Below are positions 31,108 through 40,349 of a stretch of DNA of 64,000 nt, one piece after another. A model generated the notes under the pieces. It saw only the letters and a list, made by a program, of their open reading frames with translations, did not search any database and was not told the origin of the DNA. Origin of the DNA: Buchnera aphidicola (Chaitophorus sp. 3695) (lineage in GTDB: Bacteria > Pseudomonadota > Gammaproteobacteria > Enterobacterales > Enterobacteriaceae); assembly GCF_964058985.1 (NCBI RefSeq), contig NZ_OZ060379.1, forward strand, positions 62,001-126,000. The letters run 5' to 3'. Position numbers and translations under genes: made by a program. Position 1 is the stretch's first letter; each line of letters begins with the position of its first letter.

Positions 31108-32739
31108 ATGATTAATAAAAATAAAAAAATTCTTGTTACTTGTGCGTTACCATATGCTAATGGTCCTATACATATAGGGCATTTATTAGAACATATTCAA
31201 GCGGATATTTGGGTTAGATATCATAGAATGAAAGGAAAAGTTGTTTTTTTTATTTGTGCTGATGATTCTCATGGTACTGCTATTATGTTAAAATCTAAAT
31301 TAATGAATATTTGTCCAGAAGATTTGATAAAAATTATTTTTAAAAAACATTTAAAAGACTTATCAAATTTTAATATTTCTTATGATAATTATTCGCATAC
31401 TCATAGTAAAGAAAATTTATATTTTTCACAAAAAATATTTTTAATATTAAAAAATAAAGGATATATTAAAGAAAAAAATATTTTTCAATTATATGATCCT
31501 ATAGAAAATATTTTTTTACCTGATCGATTAGTAAAAGGTCAGTGTCCTAAATGTTTTGTGATTAATCAATATGGTGATCATTGTGAAAACTGTGGATCTG
31601 TATATAATGCTCAAGATTTAATTAATCCAAAATCACAGATATCTGGAGTTACTCCTATTTTAAAAGATTCAGTACATTTGTTTTTAAATCTTCCTCATTT
31701 TGAAAAAAAATTAAAATTATGGATTAATTCTGGAATTTTAGATATAAATATTAAAAATAAAATAAAAGAATGGTTTAAAAAAGGTTTAAAATTATGGGAT
31801 ATATCTAGAGATGCACCTTATTTTGGTTTTAATATTCCAGGTTATATAAATAAATATTTTTATGTATGGTTAGATGCACCAATATGTTATATTAGTACAT
31901 TTAAAAAACTTTGTATTAAAAATAAAAGAATTAATTTTAAAGAATTTTGGAAAAATTCTAAAACTACTGATTTATATCATTTTATAGGTAAGGATATAAT
32001 TTATTTCCATAGTATATTTTGGCCAGCTATTTTAGAAGGAATTAATTTTAGAAAACCAACAAAAATTTTTGTACATGGATATGTTACTTTTAATAAAGAA
32101 AAGATGTCTAAATCAAAAAATAAATTAATTAAAGCAAGTACATGGTTAAAATTTTTTGATTCTGATAGTTTAAGATATTATTATGCATCTAAATCTTCAT
32201 CTTCTGTTAAAGATATTGAATTTAATTTAAAAGAATTTATAAATCGAATAAATTCAGATATAGTAAATAAAATTGTGAATCTTGCTTCTAGATGTTCTAG
32301 TTTTATAAATAATGATTTTAATGGTTTATTAGGTAATAAATTATTAGATTTAGATTTATATAGTTTGTTTTTACAAAAGAATAAAAAAATTTATAAATTA
32401 TTTAAATATAGAAAATATTCTTCTATTATATATATTATTGTTAGATATGCAGAAAAATCAAATTATTATATAAATAACGAGAAACCTTGGAATTTATTTA
32501 AGAATGATAAATATAATATAAAAATACAATTAATTTGTACTATGGGAATCAATTTATTTCGTTTTTTAATAACTTGGTTAAAACCTATTATGCCTGATTT
32601 AAGCAGCCGCGTTGAAAAATTTTTAAATATTAAACTTTCTTGGGAAAGTTTAAGTACTCCTTTGTTAAATCATAAAATTTCTAAGTTTAATCATTTATAT
32701 CATCGATTAAATCATGTTTCTTCTAAAATTTTTGTATAA
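31108..32739 (+). CDS. metG: Methionyl-tRNA synthetase (short form)
   Basis: 543 aa, against 677 in E. coli. Class I synthetase. The HIGH motif is HIGH at 22-25. The zinc knuckle uses Cys146, 149, 159 and 162 (CPKC, CENC), and KMSKS is at 332-336. The anticodon-binding helical domain is present, but the protein ends at SSKIFV without the C-terminal OB-fold dimerisation/tRNA-binding domain of about 130 residues. E. coli MetG truncated in this region is still active as a monomer, so this is probably functional. Convergent with tilS, with six bases between stop codons. Confidence 0.95.
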   Translation: MINKNKKILVTCALPYANGPIHIGHLLEHIQADIWVRYHRMKGKVVFFICADDSHGTAIMLKSKLMNICPEDLIKIIFKKHLKDLSNFNISYDNYSHTHSKENLYFSQKIFLILKNKGYIKEKNIFQLYDPIENIFLPDRLVKGQCPKCFVINQYGDHCENCGSVYNAQDLINPKSQISGVTPILKDSVHLFLNLPHFEKKLKLWINSGILDINIKNKIKEWFKKGLKLWDISRDAPYFGFNIPGYINKYFYVWLDAPICYISTFKKLCIKNKRINFKEFWKNSKTTDLYHFIGKDIIYFHSIFWPAILEGINFRKPTKIFVHGYVTFNKEKMSKSKNKLIKASTWLKFFDSDSLRYYYASKSSSSVKDIEFNLKEFINRINSDIVNKIVNLASRCSSFINNDFNGLLGNKLLDLDLYSLFLQKNKKIYKLFKYRKYSSIIYIIVRYAEKSNYYINNEKPWNLFKNDKYNIKIQLICTMGINLFRFLITWLKPIMPDLSSRVEKFLNIKLSWESLSTPLLNHKISKFNHLYHRLNHVSSKIFV

Positions 32740-32745
32740 ATTTTT

Positions 32746-34065
32746 TCATCTTTTTTTTTTATTATTCCAAATAATAGATATTTTTTTACAATGTATGTTA
32801 TATTTTTCTTGTATTGAGAATAATCCAATTGCAGAAATAAATTTGTTATCATAGAATAAAAGTGGTATTTTTTTTCTTTTCCAAGGAAGTATTTTAAATT
32901 TATTAAATAATTCTTTAATTGTTGTATATTTTTTTATATTTTGATTTATTTTAATTTTTTGATTAGTATGAAATCTAATATTTACTAGTTGTTTTTTTTT
33001 TGGTGCTTGAATATTTAAAATACTTTTTTTATTTTCTATATTTTTTGTTTTTAAATATCCATTTTTTTTTGGTAAAAATATTTTTTTTTGTATATTATGC
33101 CAAAATATAATATATTTTCGTATGTCATAAGTTTTTTTTATCCAAAATAACTTATTTTTATAATTCCAGATTTCATGTTTTTTTTTAAATTGTATTTTTG
33201 GTATTTTTTTTTTTTTATTATGAACAATGTTTTTTAAAATAGATTTTAAAAATTTTAATGCAGGCATTTTCATTTTTTGAAGATGAATCCATTTTCTGAT
33301 AATAAAATATTGAATATCTATATCCATTTTTTTAATATTTTTAATATTTAAAATTTTTTTTTTAATTAAATTTTTTTTAAAAATAGGTTGAATAAATTTA
33401 TTTAATAATTTATGTTCTGCAGAAATTAATTTTGTAGTTCTTAAACAAGTTTGTGGAAAATATTTCCATCTTTGAGTTATTTGAGGAATTATTATCTTTC
33501 GAAGAAAATTTCTTTCATATGAGGTATCTTTATTACTTTGATCTTCAATCCATTTTATTTTTTTATATTTAGCCCATATTTTTATTTGTTTTCTAGAAAA
33601 ATTTAGTAATGGTCTAATTAAGTAATTATTAAAAAATTTTTTTTTATAAGCAATTCCAGATAATCCTTTCGGTCCGCTTCCTCTTTTAATAGCTAATAAT
33701 AATGTTTCACATTGATCATTTAAGTTATGACCAGTTAATAATATTTCTTTTGGATGTAAATTTTCTTTAAAAATTTTATAGCGTTTATTTCTAGCTTGAG
33801 ATTCTATATTTTTTTTTTTAACATTTAAAAAAATTTTTTTATATATAAATGGAATATTATTTATTTTACAAATTTTTTTACAATGTAATCTCCATTTTTT
33901 AGATTCTGAATAAATTTGATGATCAATATGAATAGCACGAATATGAATTTTATATTTTTTTTTTATTTCTATTAATTGATATAATAAAACAGTGGAATCT
34001 ACACCGCCACTGTAACCTAATAGAAATTTTTTATATTTTATTATTTTTTTTTGAATTGTAATCAC
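32746..34065 (-). CDS. tilS: tRNA(Ile)-lysidine synthetase
   Basis: 439 aa (E. coli 432). Converts the wobble C of tRNA-Ile2(CAU) to lysidine so that it reads AUA, a codon used heavily in this genome. The PP-loop ATPase motif SGGVDS is at 19-24, RAIHIDHQI and LLTGHNLNDQCETLLL follow, and the C-terminal tRNA-binding region is present but very Lys-rich. It starts with GTG (complement at 34063-34065) with no strong Shine-Dalgarno; no in-frame ATG near it would keep the PP-loop. Transcribed leftward, just after the tRNA-Val gene. Confidence 0.93.
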   Translation of the reverse strand: MITIQKKIIKYKKFLLGYSGGVDSTVLLYQLIEIKKKYKIHIRAIHIDHQIYSESKKWRLHCKKICKINNIPFIYKKIFLNVKKKNIESQARNKRYKIFKENLHPKEILLTGHNLNDQCETLLLAIKRGSGPKGLSGIAYKKKFFNNYLIRPLLNFSRKQIKIWAKYKKIKWIEDQSNKDTSYERNFLRKIIIPQITQRWKYFPQTCLRTTKLISAEHKLLNKFIQPIFKKNLIKKKILNIKNIKKMDIDIQYFIIRKWIHLQKMKMPALKFLKSILKNIVHNKKKKIPKIQFKKKHEIWNYKNKLFWIKKTYDIRKYIIFWHNIQKKIFLPKKNGYLKTKNIENKKSILNIQAPKKKQLVNIRFHTNQKIKINQNIKKYTTIKELFNKFKILPWKRKKIPLLFYDNKFISAIGLFSIQEKYNIHCKKISIIWNNKKKR

Positions 34066-34118
34066 AAGAATAATTATATGAATTTATTTGAAAAAATTAT
34101 TTATATTTTTAAAATTTA

Positions 34119-34192
34119 TACGTTCGAGTGGACTTGAACCACTGACCACTACTATGTCATAGTAGTGCTCTAACCATCTGAGCTACGAACGT
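34119..34192 (-). tRNA. valV: tRNA-Val (anticodon GAC)
   Basis: 74 nt on the minus strand. The acceptor stem ACGTTCG pairs with CGAACGT, with discriminator A. The D arm is GCTC-AGATGGTTA-GAGC. The anticodon stem CTACT/AGTAG encloses ATGACAT, so the anticodon is GAC (valine, GUC/GUU). The T arm is AGTGG-TTCAAGT-CCACT. It closely resembles E. coli tRNA-Val2 (GAC). The next three bases are TAA, so CCA is not encoded and must be added by the CCA enzyme. The symbol follows the E. coli valV/valW family. Confidence 0.97.
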
Positions 34193-34330
34193 TTGTATAA
34201 TTTTTAAATTTTTTTTTAAATTTATATTTTTATTTTAAAGATAAATTTTTTATTTGTAAATAAAAAAATTTATTTTTTATTAATTTATAAAAATTAAAAA
34301 TTTTTTGAAATATATGTTAAGGAGAATAAA

Positions 34331-34939
34331 ATGTTTACAGGTATTGTTCAAGGAATTGCAACTTTTTTATATATAAAAAAAATAAATTCTATGTATTATG
34401 AATATTGTATTAAAATACCAGATATTTTATTAAAAAATATAAAAATTGGAATTTCTATTTCAAATAATGGATGTTGTTTAACAGTAGTAAAAATTTTTAA
34501 AAATATTGTATTATTTCATTTGATTCAAGAAACTTTTAATATAGCTAATTTTAAATTTTTAAAAAAAGGAGATAAAATTAATATCGAAAGAGCAGCTAAA
34601 TTTGGTGATGAAATTGGGGGACATATAGTGTCTGGTCATATTATTACGACTGCTCAAATCATGAATATTTTAAAAAAGAAAAACACTTGCACTTTTATTT
34701 TAAAATTAAAAAAAAATGTATTTATGAAATATATTTTTTATAAAGGATTTATTTGTTTAGATGGTGTTAGTTTAACTGTTAGTAAAATTTTAGATAATAA
34801 TTTTTATGTACATATTATTCCGGAAACATTATTAAGTACAAATTTTTCTTATAAAAAAATCAATTCTTTTTTAAATATTGAAATTGATACTTTATCACAA
34901 ACTATTGTAGATACTTGTATAAAATTTTTTAAAAAATAA
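34331..34939 (+). CDS. ribE: Riboflavin synthase, alpha subunit
   Basis: 202 aa (E. coli RibC/RibE 213). Dismutates two 6,7-dimethyl-8-ribityllumazines to riboflavin. It shows the internal duplication of two lumazine-binding barrels: MFTGIVQG with NGCCLTVV in the first half, and GGHIVSGH with DGVSLTVS in the second. AAGGAG seven bases before the ATG is a strong Shine-Dalgarno. It implies that this strain still completes vitamin B2 synthesis, provided the other rib genes are kept elsewhere. Monocistronic, after the tRNA-Val gene on the other strand. Confidence 0.95.
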   Translation: MFTGIVQGIATFLYIKKINSMYYEYCIKIPDILLKNIKIGISISNNGCCLTVVKIFKNIVLFHLIQETFNIANFKFLKKGDKINIERAAKFGDEIGGHIVSGHIITTAQIMNILKKKNTCTFILKLKKNVFMKYIFYKGFICLDGVSLTVSKILDNNFYVHIIPETLLSTNFSYKKINSFLNIEIDTLSQTIVDTCIKFFKK

Positions 34940-35012
34940 TTTTATGATTATTAATAAAATTTTTTAAAATATTTTAAATATATATATCTCAAAAAAATTT
35001 TAAAAAAACTTT

Positions 35013-35045
35013 AATGTATCAGATTTTATTTAATACATTTTTAAA
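35013..35045 (+). terminator. Possible terminator after ribE
   Basis: AATGTAT (35013-35019) and ATACATT (35033-35039) can form a seven-bp stem around a 13-base loop, followed by TTT. The stem is weak and A/T-rich. It lies 74 bases after the ribE stop and before nth, so it is a candidate only. Confidence 0.3.
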
Positions 35046-35087
35046 TTAATAAAATATTTATATTTTCAAAAGAGATCATATAATTTT

Positions 35088-35720
35088 ATGAAAAAAAAAA
35101 AAAGGATTTTGATTTTATCATTATTAAAAAATAAATATAAATTAAATCGTAATACAGAACTAATTTTTTCTACTGCTTTTGAATGTTTAATAGCTGTAAT
35201 GTTATCAGCACAAACAAGAGATATAACTGTAAATAGAATTACCAAAGTTCTTTTTTCTATTGCAAATAATCCTAAAAAAATAATTTCTTTAGGAGAAAAA
35301 AATTTAATAAATTTAATTAAAAATATTGGTCTTTATAAAAATAAAACTAAAAATTTAATTCAAACTTGTAAAATTTTATTAAAAAAATATAATGGTATAG
35401 TTCCAAATAATAGAGAGAGTTTAGAAAGTCTTCCTGGAGTAGGACGAAAAACTTCTAATGTAATATTAAATATTATTTTTAACAAAAAAAAAATAGCTGT
35501 AGATACACATGTATTTAGAGTGTGTAATCGTACTGGATTTGCTGTAGGAAAAAATCCTCGATTAGTCGAACGTATTTTATTAAAAGTAGTTCCAAATTAT
35601 TATAAATTATATGTGCATAATTGGTTTTTATTACATGGTAAAAATTTTTGTAAAGCAAGAAAAATGCATTGTAAAATATGTTTTTTAAATAATTTATGTG
35701 AATTTAATAAAAAATTATAA
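35088..35720 (+). CDS. nth: Endonuclease III (DNA glycosylase/AP lyase)
   Basis: 210 aa (E. coli 211). Base excision repair enzyme removing oxidised pyrimidines and nicking AP sites. The helix-hairpin-helix motif LPGVGRKTSNV includes catalytic Lys121, and Asp139 lies in AVDTHVF. The C-terminal 4Fe-4S loop has the C-X6-C-X2-C-X5-C spacing (CKARKMHC, KIC, FLNNLC). All key residues are intact, so it should be active. It contains a long A run just after the start, a slippage risk. Followed 33 bases later by tyrS. Confidence 0.97.
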   Translation: MKKKKRILILSLLKNKYKLNRNTELIFSTAFECLIAVMLSAQTRDITVNRITKVLFSIANNPKKIISLGEKNLINLIKNIGLYKNKTKNLIQTCKILLKKYNGIVPNNRESLESLPGVGRKTSNVILNIIFNKKKIAVDTHVFRVCNRTGFAVGKNPRLVERILLKVVPNYYKLYVHNWFLLHGKNFCKARKMHCKICFLNNLCEFNKKL

Positions 35721-35753
35721 TTGTTATATATATTTATTCTTTAGGAAATATTT

Positions 35754-37034
35754 ATGTTAAAAAAAAATTTTTTTTATGAATTAAAGAATCGTGGATTAAT
35801 AGCGCAAATTACTAATTATAATAAAGTTTCAGATATTCTTATAAATAAAAAGATTACTGTGTATTGTGGTTTTGATCCTACAGCTGATAGTTTACATGTA
35901 GGACATATTCTTCCTTTATTATATTTAAAGAGATTCCAATTAGCAGGACATACTCCAATTATTATTATTGGTGGAGCGACTAGTTTAGTAGGAGATCCAA
36001 GTTTTAGATCTAAAGAACGTGAATTATTAGATTCTTCTAAAAAACATTTTAAATGGATTAAAAAAATTGAAAATCAAATTTATAAATTTTTAGATTTTTC
36101 TAATATTTCAAATAAAGCAATAATTTTAAATAATTATAATTGGTTTAAAAAAATTAATATTCTTTCTTTTTTAAGAAATATCGGTAAATATTTTTCTATT
36201 ACTCAAATGATTAATAAAGAATCTGTAAAACAAAGAATTACTAGAGCAGATCAAGGAATTTCTTTTACTGAATTTTCTTATAGTTTATTACAAGCTTACG
36301 ATTTTTATTTTTTATATAAAAAATATAATGTTTGTTTACAAATTGGTGGATCTGATCAATGGGGGAATATTACTTCTGGAATTAATTTAATTCATTCTTT
36401 GACAAAATCTGAAGCTTTTGGTTTAACATTTCCTTTATTAATAAAATCTGATGGTGTGAAATTTGGAAAAACTGGTTTAAAAACTATTTGGTTAGATCCA
36501 AAAAAAACTACACCTTATGAATTTTATCAATTTTGGATTAATATTACAGATCAAGAAGTATATAATTATTTAAAATACTTTACTTTTATTAATTTAAAAA
36601 AAATAGATGAAATAAAAAATTTAGAAAACAATCAAATTAAATGTATTAAATTTAAGGAAAAATTAGCTAAAGATATGACAATTTTAGTACATGGAAAAAA
36701 TAAATATATGTCTGTAAAGAAAATTTCTACTATATTTTTTTCATATACTATAAATAATTTAACTGAAGAGAATTTAAAAAATTTTAAAGATGATGGTGCA
36801 CCATGTATTACTATAAAAAATTTACGATATTCCATACAAGAAATATTATTATTATCTAATTTAGCTAATTCAAAGCAACAAGCAAGAAATTTAATTTCTT
36901 CAAACGCTATTTCCATAAATTATAAAAAAATGAATATTTTAAATTACTTTCTTTTAGATTCAGATAAATTGTTTAATAAATATACTCTAATTACTAAAGG
37001 AAAAAAAAAGTTTTGTTTAATAATATGGAAATAA
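35754..37034 (+). CDS. tyrS: Tyrosyl-tRNA synthetase
   Basis: 426 aa (E. coli 424). Class Ic synthetase with the HIGH equivalent HVGH at 48-51 and the KMSKS equivalent KFGKT in GVKFGKTGLKTIW at about residue 235. The tyrosine pocket blocks YCGFDPTADSL and YSLLQAYDF are present. The C-terminal S4-like tRNA-binding domain (ILLLSNLANSKQQARNLI) is kept. Shine-Dalgarno AGGA lies about 8 bases before the ATG. Its end converges on sufA. Confidence 0.97.
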   Translation: MLKKNFFYELKNRGLIAQITNYNKVSDILINKKITVYCGFDPTADSLHVGHILPLLYLKRFQLAGHTPIIIIGGATSLVGDPSFRSKERELLDSSKKHFKWIKKIENQIYKFLDFSNISNKAIILNNYNWFKKINILSFLRNIGKYFSITQMINKESVKQRITRADQGISFTEFSYSLLQAYDFYFLYKKYNVCLQIGGSDQWGNITSGINLIHSLTKSEAFGLTFPLLIKSDGVKFGKTGLKTIWLDPKKTTPYEFYQFWINITDQEVYNYLKYFTFINLKKIDEIKNLENNQIKCIKFKEKLAKDMTILVHGKNKYMSVKKISTIFFSYTINNLTEENLKNFKDDGAPCITIKNLRYSIQEILLLSNLANSKQQARNLISSNAISINYKKMNILNYFLLDSDKLFNKYTLITKGKKKFCLIIWK

Positions 37035-37064
37035 ATATATTTAATTTATATTTTTTATATAAAA

Positions 37065-37457
37065 TTATAATTTTATTTGAAAACTTTCTCCACATCCACA
37101 TTTATTCTGAGAATTTTTATGATAAAAATCAAAATAGTTATGAAATTTTTTTTCAATAAAATCAATAGTTATTCCATCTAATATATGAATTTTATCTTTT
37201 GAAATAAAAATTGAGATATTATCTTTAATAAAAATTACATCTGTATTAGTATTTTTTATAACATATTTTAGTATATATTTATATCCTGCACATCCTGTTT
37301 TTTTTATATCAATTTTAATTCCTATGATATTTTTTTTTATTTTATATATTTGAAATATTTTTTTTAAAGCTTTTTTGGTAATAAAAACACCTATAAATTT
37401 TTTTTTTTTAGATTTTAATAAATATTTTTTCATATCAATAAGACTCTTTTTTTTCAT
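37065..37457 (-). CDS. sufA: A-type Fe-S cluster carrier SufA
   Basis: 130 aa (E. coli SufA 122). A-type carrier that receives clusters from SufBCD and passes them to target enzymes. The three cluster cysteines are Cys56 (TGCAG) and Cys120/Cys122 (CGCGESF). SufA is preferred over IscA or ErpA because of KTGCAGYKYIL and the FYHKNSQNKCGCGESF tail, which follow E. coli SufA closely. In E. coli sufA lies near ydiK, as here; no sufBCDSE follows in this window. Likely clients include the Fe-S proteins LeuC and Nth encoded here. Confidence 0.85.
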   Translation of the reverse strand: MKKKSLIDMKKYLLKSKKKKFIGVFITKKALKKIFQIYKIKKNIIGIKIDIKKTGCAGYKYILKYVIKNTNTDVIFIKDNISIFISKDKIHILDGITIDFIEKKFHNYFDFYHKNSQNKCGCGESFQIKL

Positions 37458-37648
37458 TAATTTATTATTGTATAAAGTTTGAATTTAAAAATTTTTTATC
37501 TAAAGCAAAATATAAATTTTATATATATCAATATGATAAAATAATTTTTTATTTGAAGATTTATTGATAAATTTTTTCTTTAATTTTTATTTGAATTTCA
37601 TGCAATAATTTTTTAAGGATAATACCAAAATAATAGAGGTATAATTTT

Positions 37649-38740
37649 GTGAAATATTATAAAAAAAATCAAGATTTTTTAAAAACTATTATTTTATCTA
37701 CGTCGATTTTTATTATTATTATAGCAAGTTTTTATGTTATTCGTCCATTTTTACAAAGTTTTTTTTGGGCTAGTATTATTGTTATTTCAACATGGCCGAT
37801 TTTATTATATATCCAAAATTTTCTTGGAAATAGAAAATACTTATCTATATTTTTTATGGTATTTTTTTTATTATTATCTTTTTTTATTCCTTTTTTTATT
37901 ATAGTCAGCTCTGTAATAAAAAATAGTTTTTATTTTTTTAGTCATATTAGTTTAGAGAAATTTATATTTCCTAAATTAGATTTTTTACAAAATATTCCTA
38001 TATTTGGTTTAAAATTTTCATTATATTATAAAAATTTATTGCAAGGGAAATCTGAAAATATTTTTAATTATTTACAACCTTATTTTGGTCAAATAATAGT
38101 TTTTTTATTTTATAAGATTAAATTATTAAGTAATCTATTAATAAATTTATTTTTTATATTTGTGTTTACTTGTTTTTTATATTGGAAAGGTGAAAAAATA
38201 TGTAATATATTTCAAAATTTTTTTTTAAAACTAAATTTTAAATCAAAGTATTCAATATTTTTAATTATTCAAAAATCTATTCGAGCAGTTTTTTTGGGAG
38301 TAGTGATTACATCTTTAATTCAAGGTACTTTAGGAGGATTAGCATTAATTATTGTAGGAGTTCCATATATAATTTTTTTTGTAATGATAATTATTTTTTT
38401 ATCTTTAATGCAATTAGGTTCTTTACCTGTTCTTATTCCTATTGTTTTATGGTTATATTTCAAAAATTGTTTTATGTATGGAACATTTTTATTATTATGG
38501 AGTCTTATATTATCTGTTTTAGATAATTTAATTCGATTAATTTTTATTCGATTAGGAATTAATTTACCATTTTTTTTTATTTTTTCTGGTATTATAGGTG
38601 GTTTATTAGCATTTGGTATAATTGGTATATTTATAGGTCCAGTTATATTAGATATATTTTATAGAATAATTTTAATTTTTATTAATAAACGTTATTCTTC
38701 TAAGAATATTATAAAAGATATTAAATTTATTAAAAAATAA
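37649..38740 (+). CDS. ydiK: AI-2E family membrane protein YdiK
   Basis: 363 aa (E. coli YdiK 370). Polytopic inner-membrane protein of the AI-2E/UPF0118 permease family; its substrate is unknown. Several membrane helices are evident at about 13-45, 65-90, 155-180 and 210-340. Alignment with E. coli YdiK is convincing: IRPFLQSFFWASIIVISTWP, FLYWKGEK, IRAVFLGVVITSLIQG, LGSLPVLIPIVLWLY and IGIFIGPVILD. It starts with GTG at 37649, nine bases after AGAGGT. That a costly membrane protein is kept in so reduced a genome suggests a needed function. Confidence 0.9.
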   Translation: MKYYKKNQDFLKTIILSTSIFIIIIASFYVIRPFLQSFFWASIIVISTWPILLYIQNFLGNRKYLSIFFMVFFLLLSFFIPFFIIVSSVIKNSFYFFSHISLEKFIFPKLDFLQNIPIFGLKFSLYYKNLLQGKSENIFNYLQPYFGQIIVFLFYKIKLLSNLLINLFFIFVFTCFLYWKGEKICNIFQNFFLKLNFKSKYSIFLIIQKSIRAVFLGVVITSLIQGTLGGLALIIVGVPYIIFFVMIIIFLSLMQLGSLPVLIPIVLWLYFKNCFMYGTFLLLWSLILSVLDNLIRLIFIRLGINLPFFFIFSGIIGGLLAFGIIGIFIGPVILDIFYRIILIFINKRYSSKNIIKDIKFIKK

Positions 38741-39219
38741 TTTTTAATTATTATTTTAAATATTTTTTTATATAGTTTTTTTTAAAATTTATAAATTTTT
38801 TAAATATTTATTTTATTTTTTTATATTTATTGAATTTAATTAAAATTATTTGAATTATTTATAGAAAAATAATTACTTTACATTGAATATATTTTATATA
38901 AAAAAAAAAAAATAAAAAAATTTAAAAAAATAAATTTTTTATATATATAAAATTTTAAATATAGATATATTTTAAAAAAATTTTATTTATGTTTTCTATA
39001 TTTTATTAATAAAAATGAATTTGTGAAAAGTTAATTATTATATATAATATAATTATTTTAAATATAATTTATATAAATTATTTATATGAAATAAATATAA
39101 ATCTTAAATTTTTTTATACAAAAATATTATTTTATCAAACAAAAATAAGTTAAATAAATATAAAATTCTCATAATTATTTTATATTATTTTTTAATATAT
39201 TAACAGTTTAGAGACAAAC
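38741..39219. other. Gene-free gap between ydiK and aroH
   Basis: About 480 bases of very A/T-rich DNA with long A and T runs around 38895-38940. No open frame of note, no recognisable RNA, and no strong hairpin beyond what base composition gives. It should contain the aroH promoter; TATAAT-like strings are too frequent to choose one. No Trp-rich leader or TrpR-like operator is evident, although aroH is TrpR-regulated in E. coli. Confidence 0.6.
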
Positions 39220-40266
39220 ATGAAAAAAACAGATGAATTAAGAACAGTTAGAATAGATCCACTTATTACTCCTGCGCATTTATCGGAATGTTATCCTATT
39301 ACTTCTCAAATTATGGATAATATTATTAAGACAAGAAAAAATATTGCAAATATAATTTCTGGAAAAGATAAGCGTTTATTAGTTATTATTGGTCCTTGTT
39401 CATTACATGATCCTTTGGCTACTATGGATTATGCAAATAAATTAAATGATTTAAGAAAAAAATATTCAAGTTCATTAGAAATTATTATGCGTACATATTT
39501 TGAAAAACCTCGTACTGTAATTGGGTGGAAAGGATTAATTTCTGATCCCGATATTAATAATACTTTTAAAGTGAACAAAGGATTAACTTTAGCTAGAAAA
39601 TTATTATTAGAAATTAATAGAATTGGTTTACCTGCTGCAACAGAATTTTTAGATATGGTTGTTGGACAATTTATTAATGATTTAATTAGTTGGGGAGCAA
39701 TTGGCGCACGTACTACTGAAAGTCAAATTCATCGTGAAATGGCTTCAGCTTTATCTTGTCCAGTTGGATTTAAAAATGGAACTGATGGAAATATATTAAT
39801 TGCAATAGATGCTATTAGAGCAGCAAAAGTACGTCATATATTTTTAGCTCCAGATAAAAATGGTCATATGACTATTAATCATACTAGCGGAAATTCTCTT
39901 TCACATATTATTATGCGAGGAGGAAAAAAACCAAATTATCATTTTCAAGATATTAATTTAGCTGTATCTTATTTAAAAAAATTTCATTTGCCAGAAAAAG
40001 TAATGATTGATTTTAGCCATGGAAATTGTTTGAAACAATATAAATTGCAATTAAATGTATGTGAATCAATATGTAAACAATTAAAAGATGGTTCAAAAAA
40101 TATTTTTGGTGTTATGATAGAAAGTTTTTTAGTAGAAGGATCTCAACCTATTAAAAAAATGCATGAAATGAAATATGGTCAATCTATTACTGATTCTTGT
40201 TTAAATTGGGAAGATAGTGTTTTTGTAATAAAAGAATTGTCTAGAGCAGTTTTAAATAATTTATAA
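39220..40266 (+). CDS. aroH: 3-deoxy-7-phosphoheptulonate synthase (AroH type)
   Basis: 348 aa, equal to E. coli AroH. Condenses PEP with erythrose-4-P, the entry step to chorismate. Class I DAHP synthase blocks: IGPCSLHDP, RTYFEKPRT, ATEFLDM, GARTTESQIHRE, DFSHGNC and GVMIESFL. Only one isozyme is seen here; E. coli AroH is the tryptophan-sensitive form, but the sensitivity of this protein cannot be read from sequence alone. Talk of feedback release would be speculation. Transcribed on its own upstream of thrS (83-base gap). Confidence 0.96.
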   Translation: MKKTDELRTVRIDPLITPAHLSECYPITSQIMDNIIKTRKNIANIISGKDKRLLVIIGPCSLHDPLATMDYANKLNDLRKKYSSSLEIIMRTYFEKPRTVIGWKGLISDPDINNTFKVNKGLTLARKLLLEINRIGLPAATEFLDMVVGQFINDLISWGAIGARTTESQIHREMASALSCPVGFKNGTDGNILIAIDAIRAAKVRHIFLAPDKNGHMTINHTSGNSLSHIIMRGGKKPNYHFQDINLAVSYLKKFHLPEKVMIDFSHGNCLKQYKLQLNVCESICKQLKDGSKNIFGVMIESFLVEGSQPIKKMHEMKYGQSITDSCLNWEDSVFVIKELSRAVLNNL

Positions 40267-40349
40267 AGATATTAAAAATAATTTTTTATATAGATGTTTA
40301 TATTTCATAAAAAAATTTATTTAATTGCTTGTAGTTAAGGGTTTTCAAA

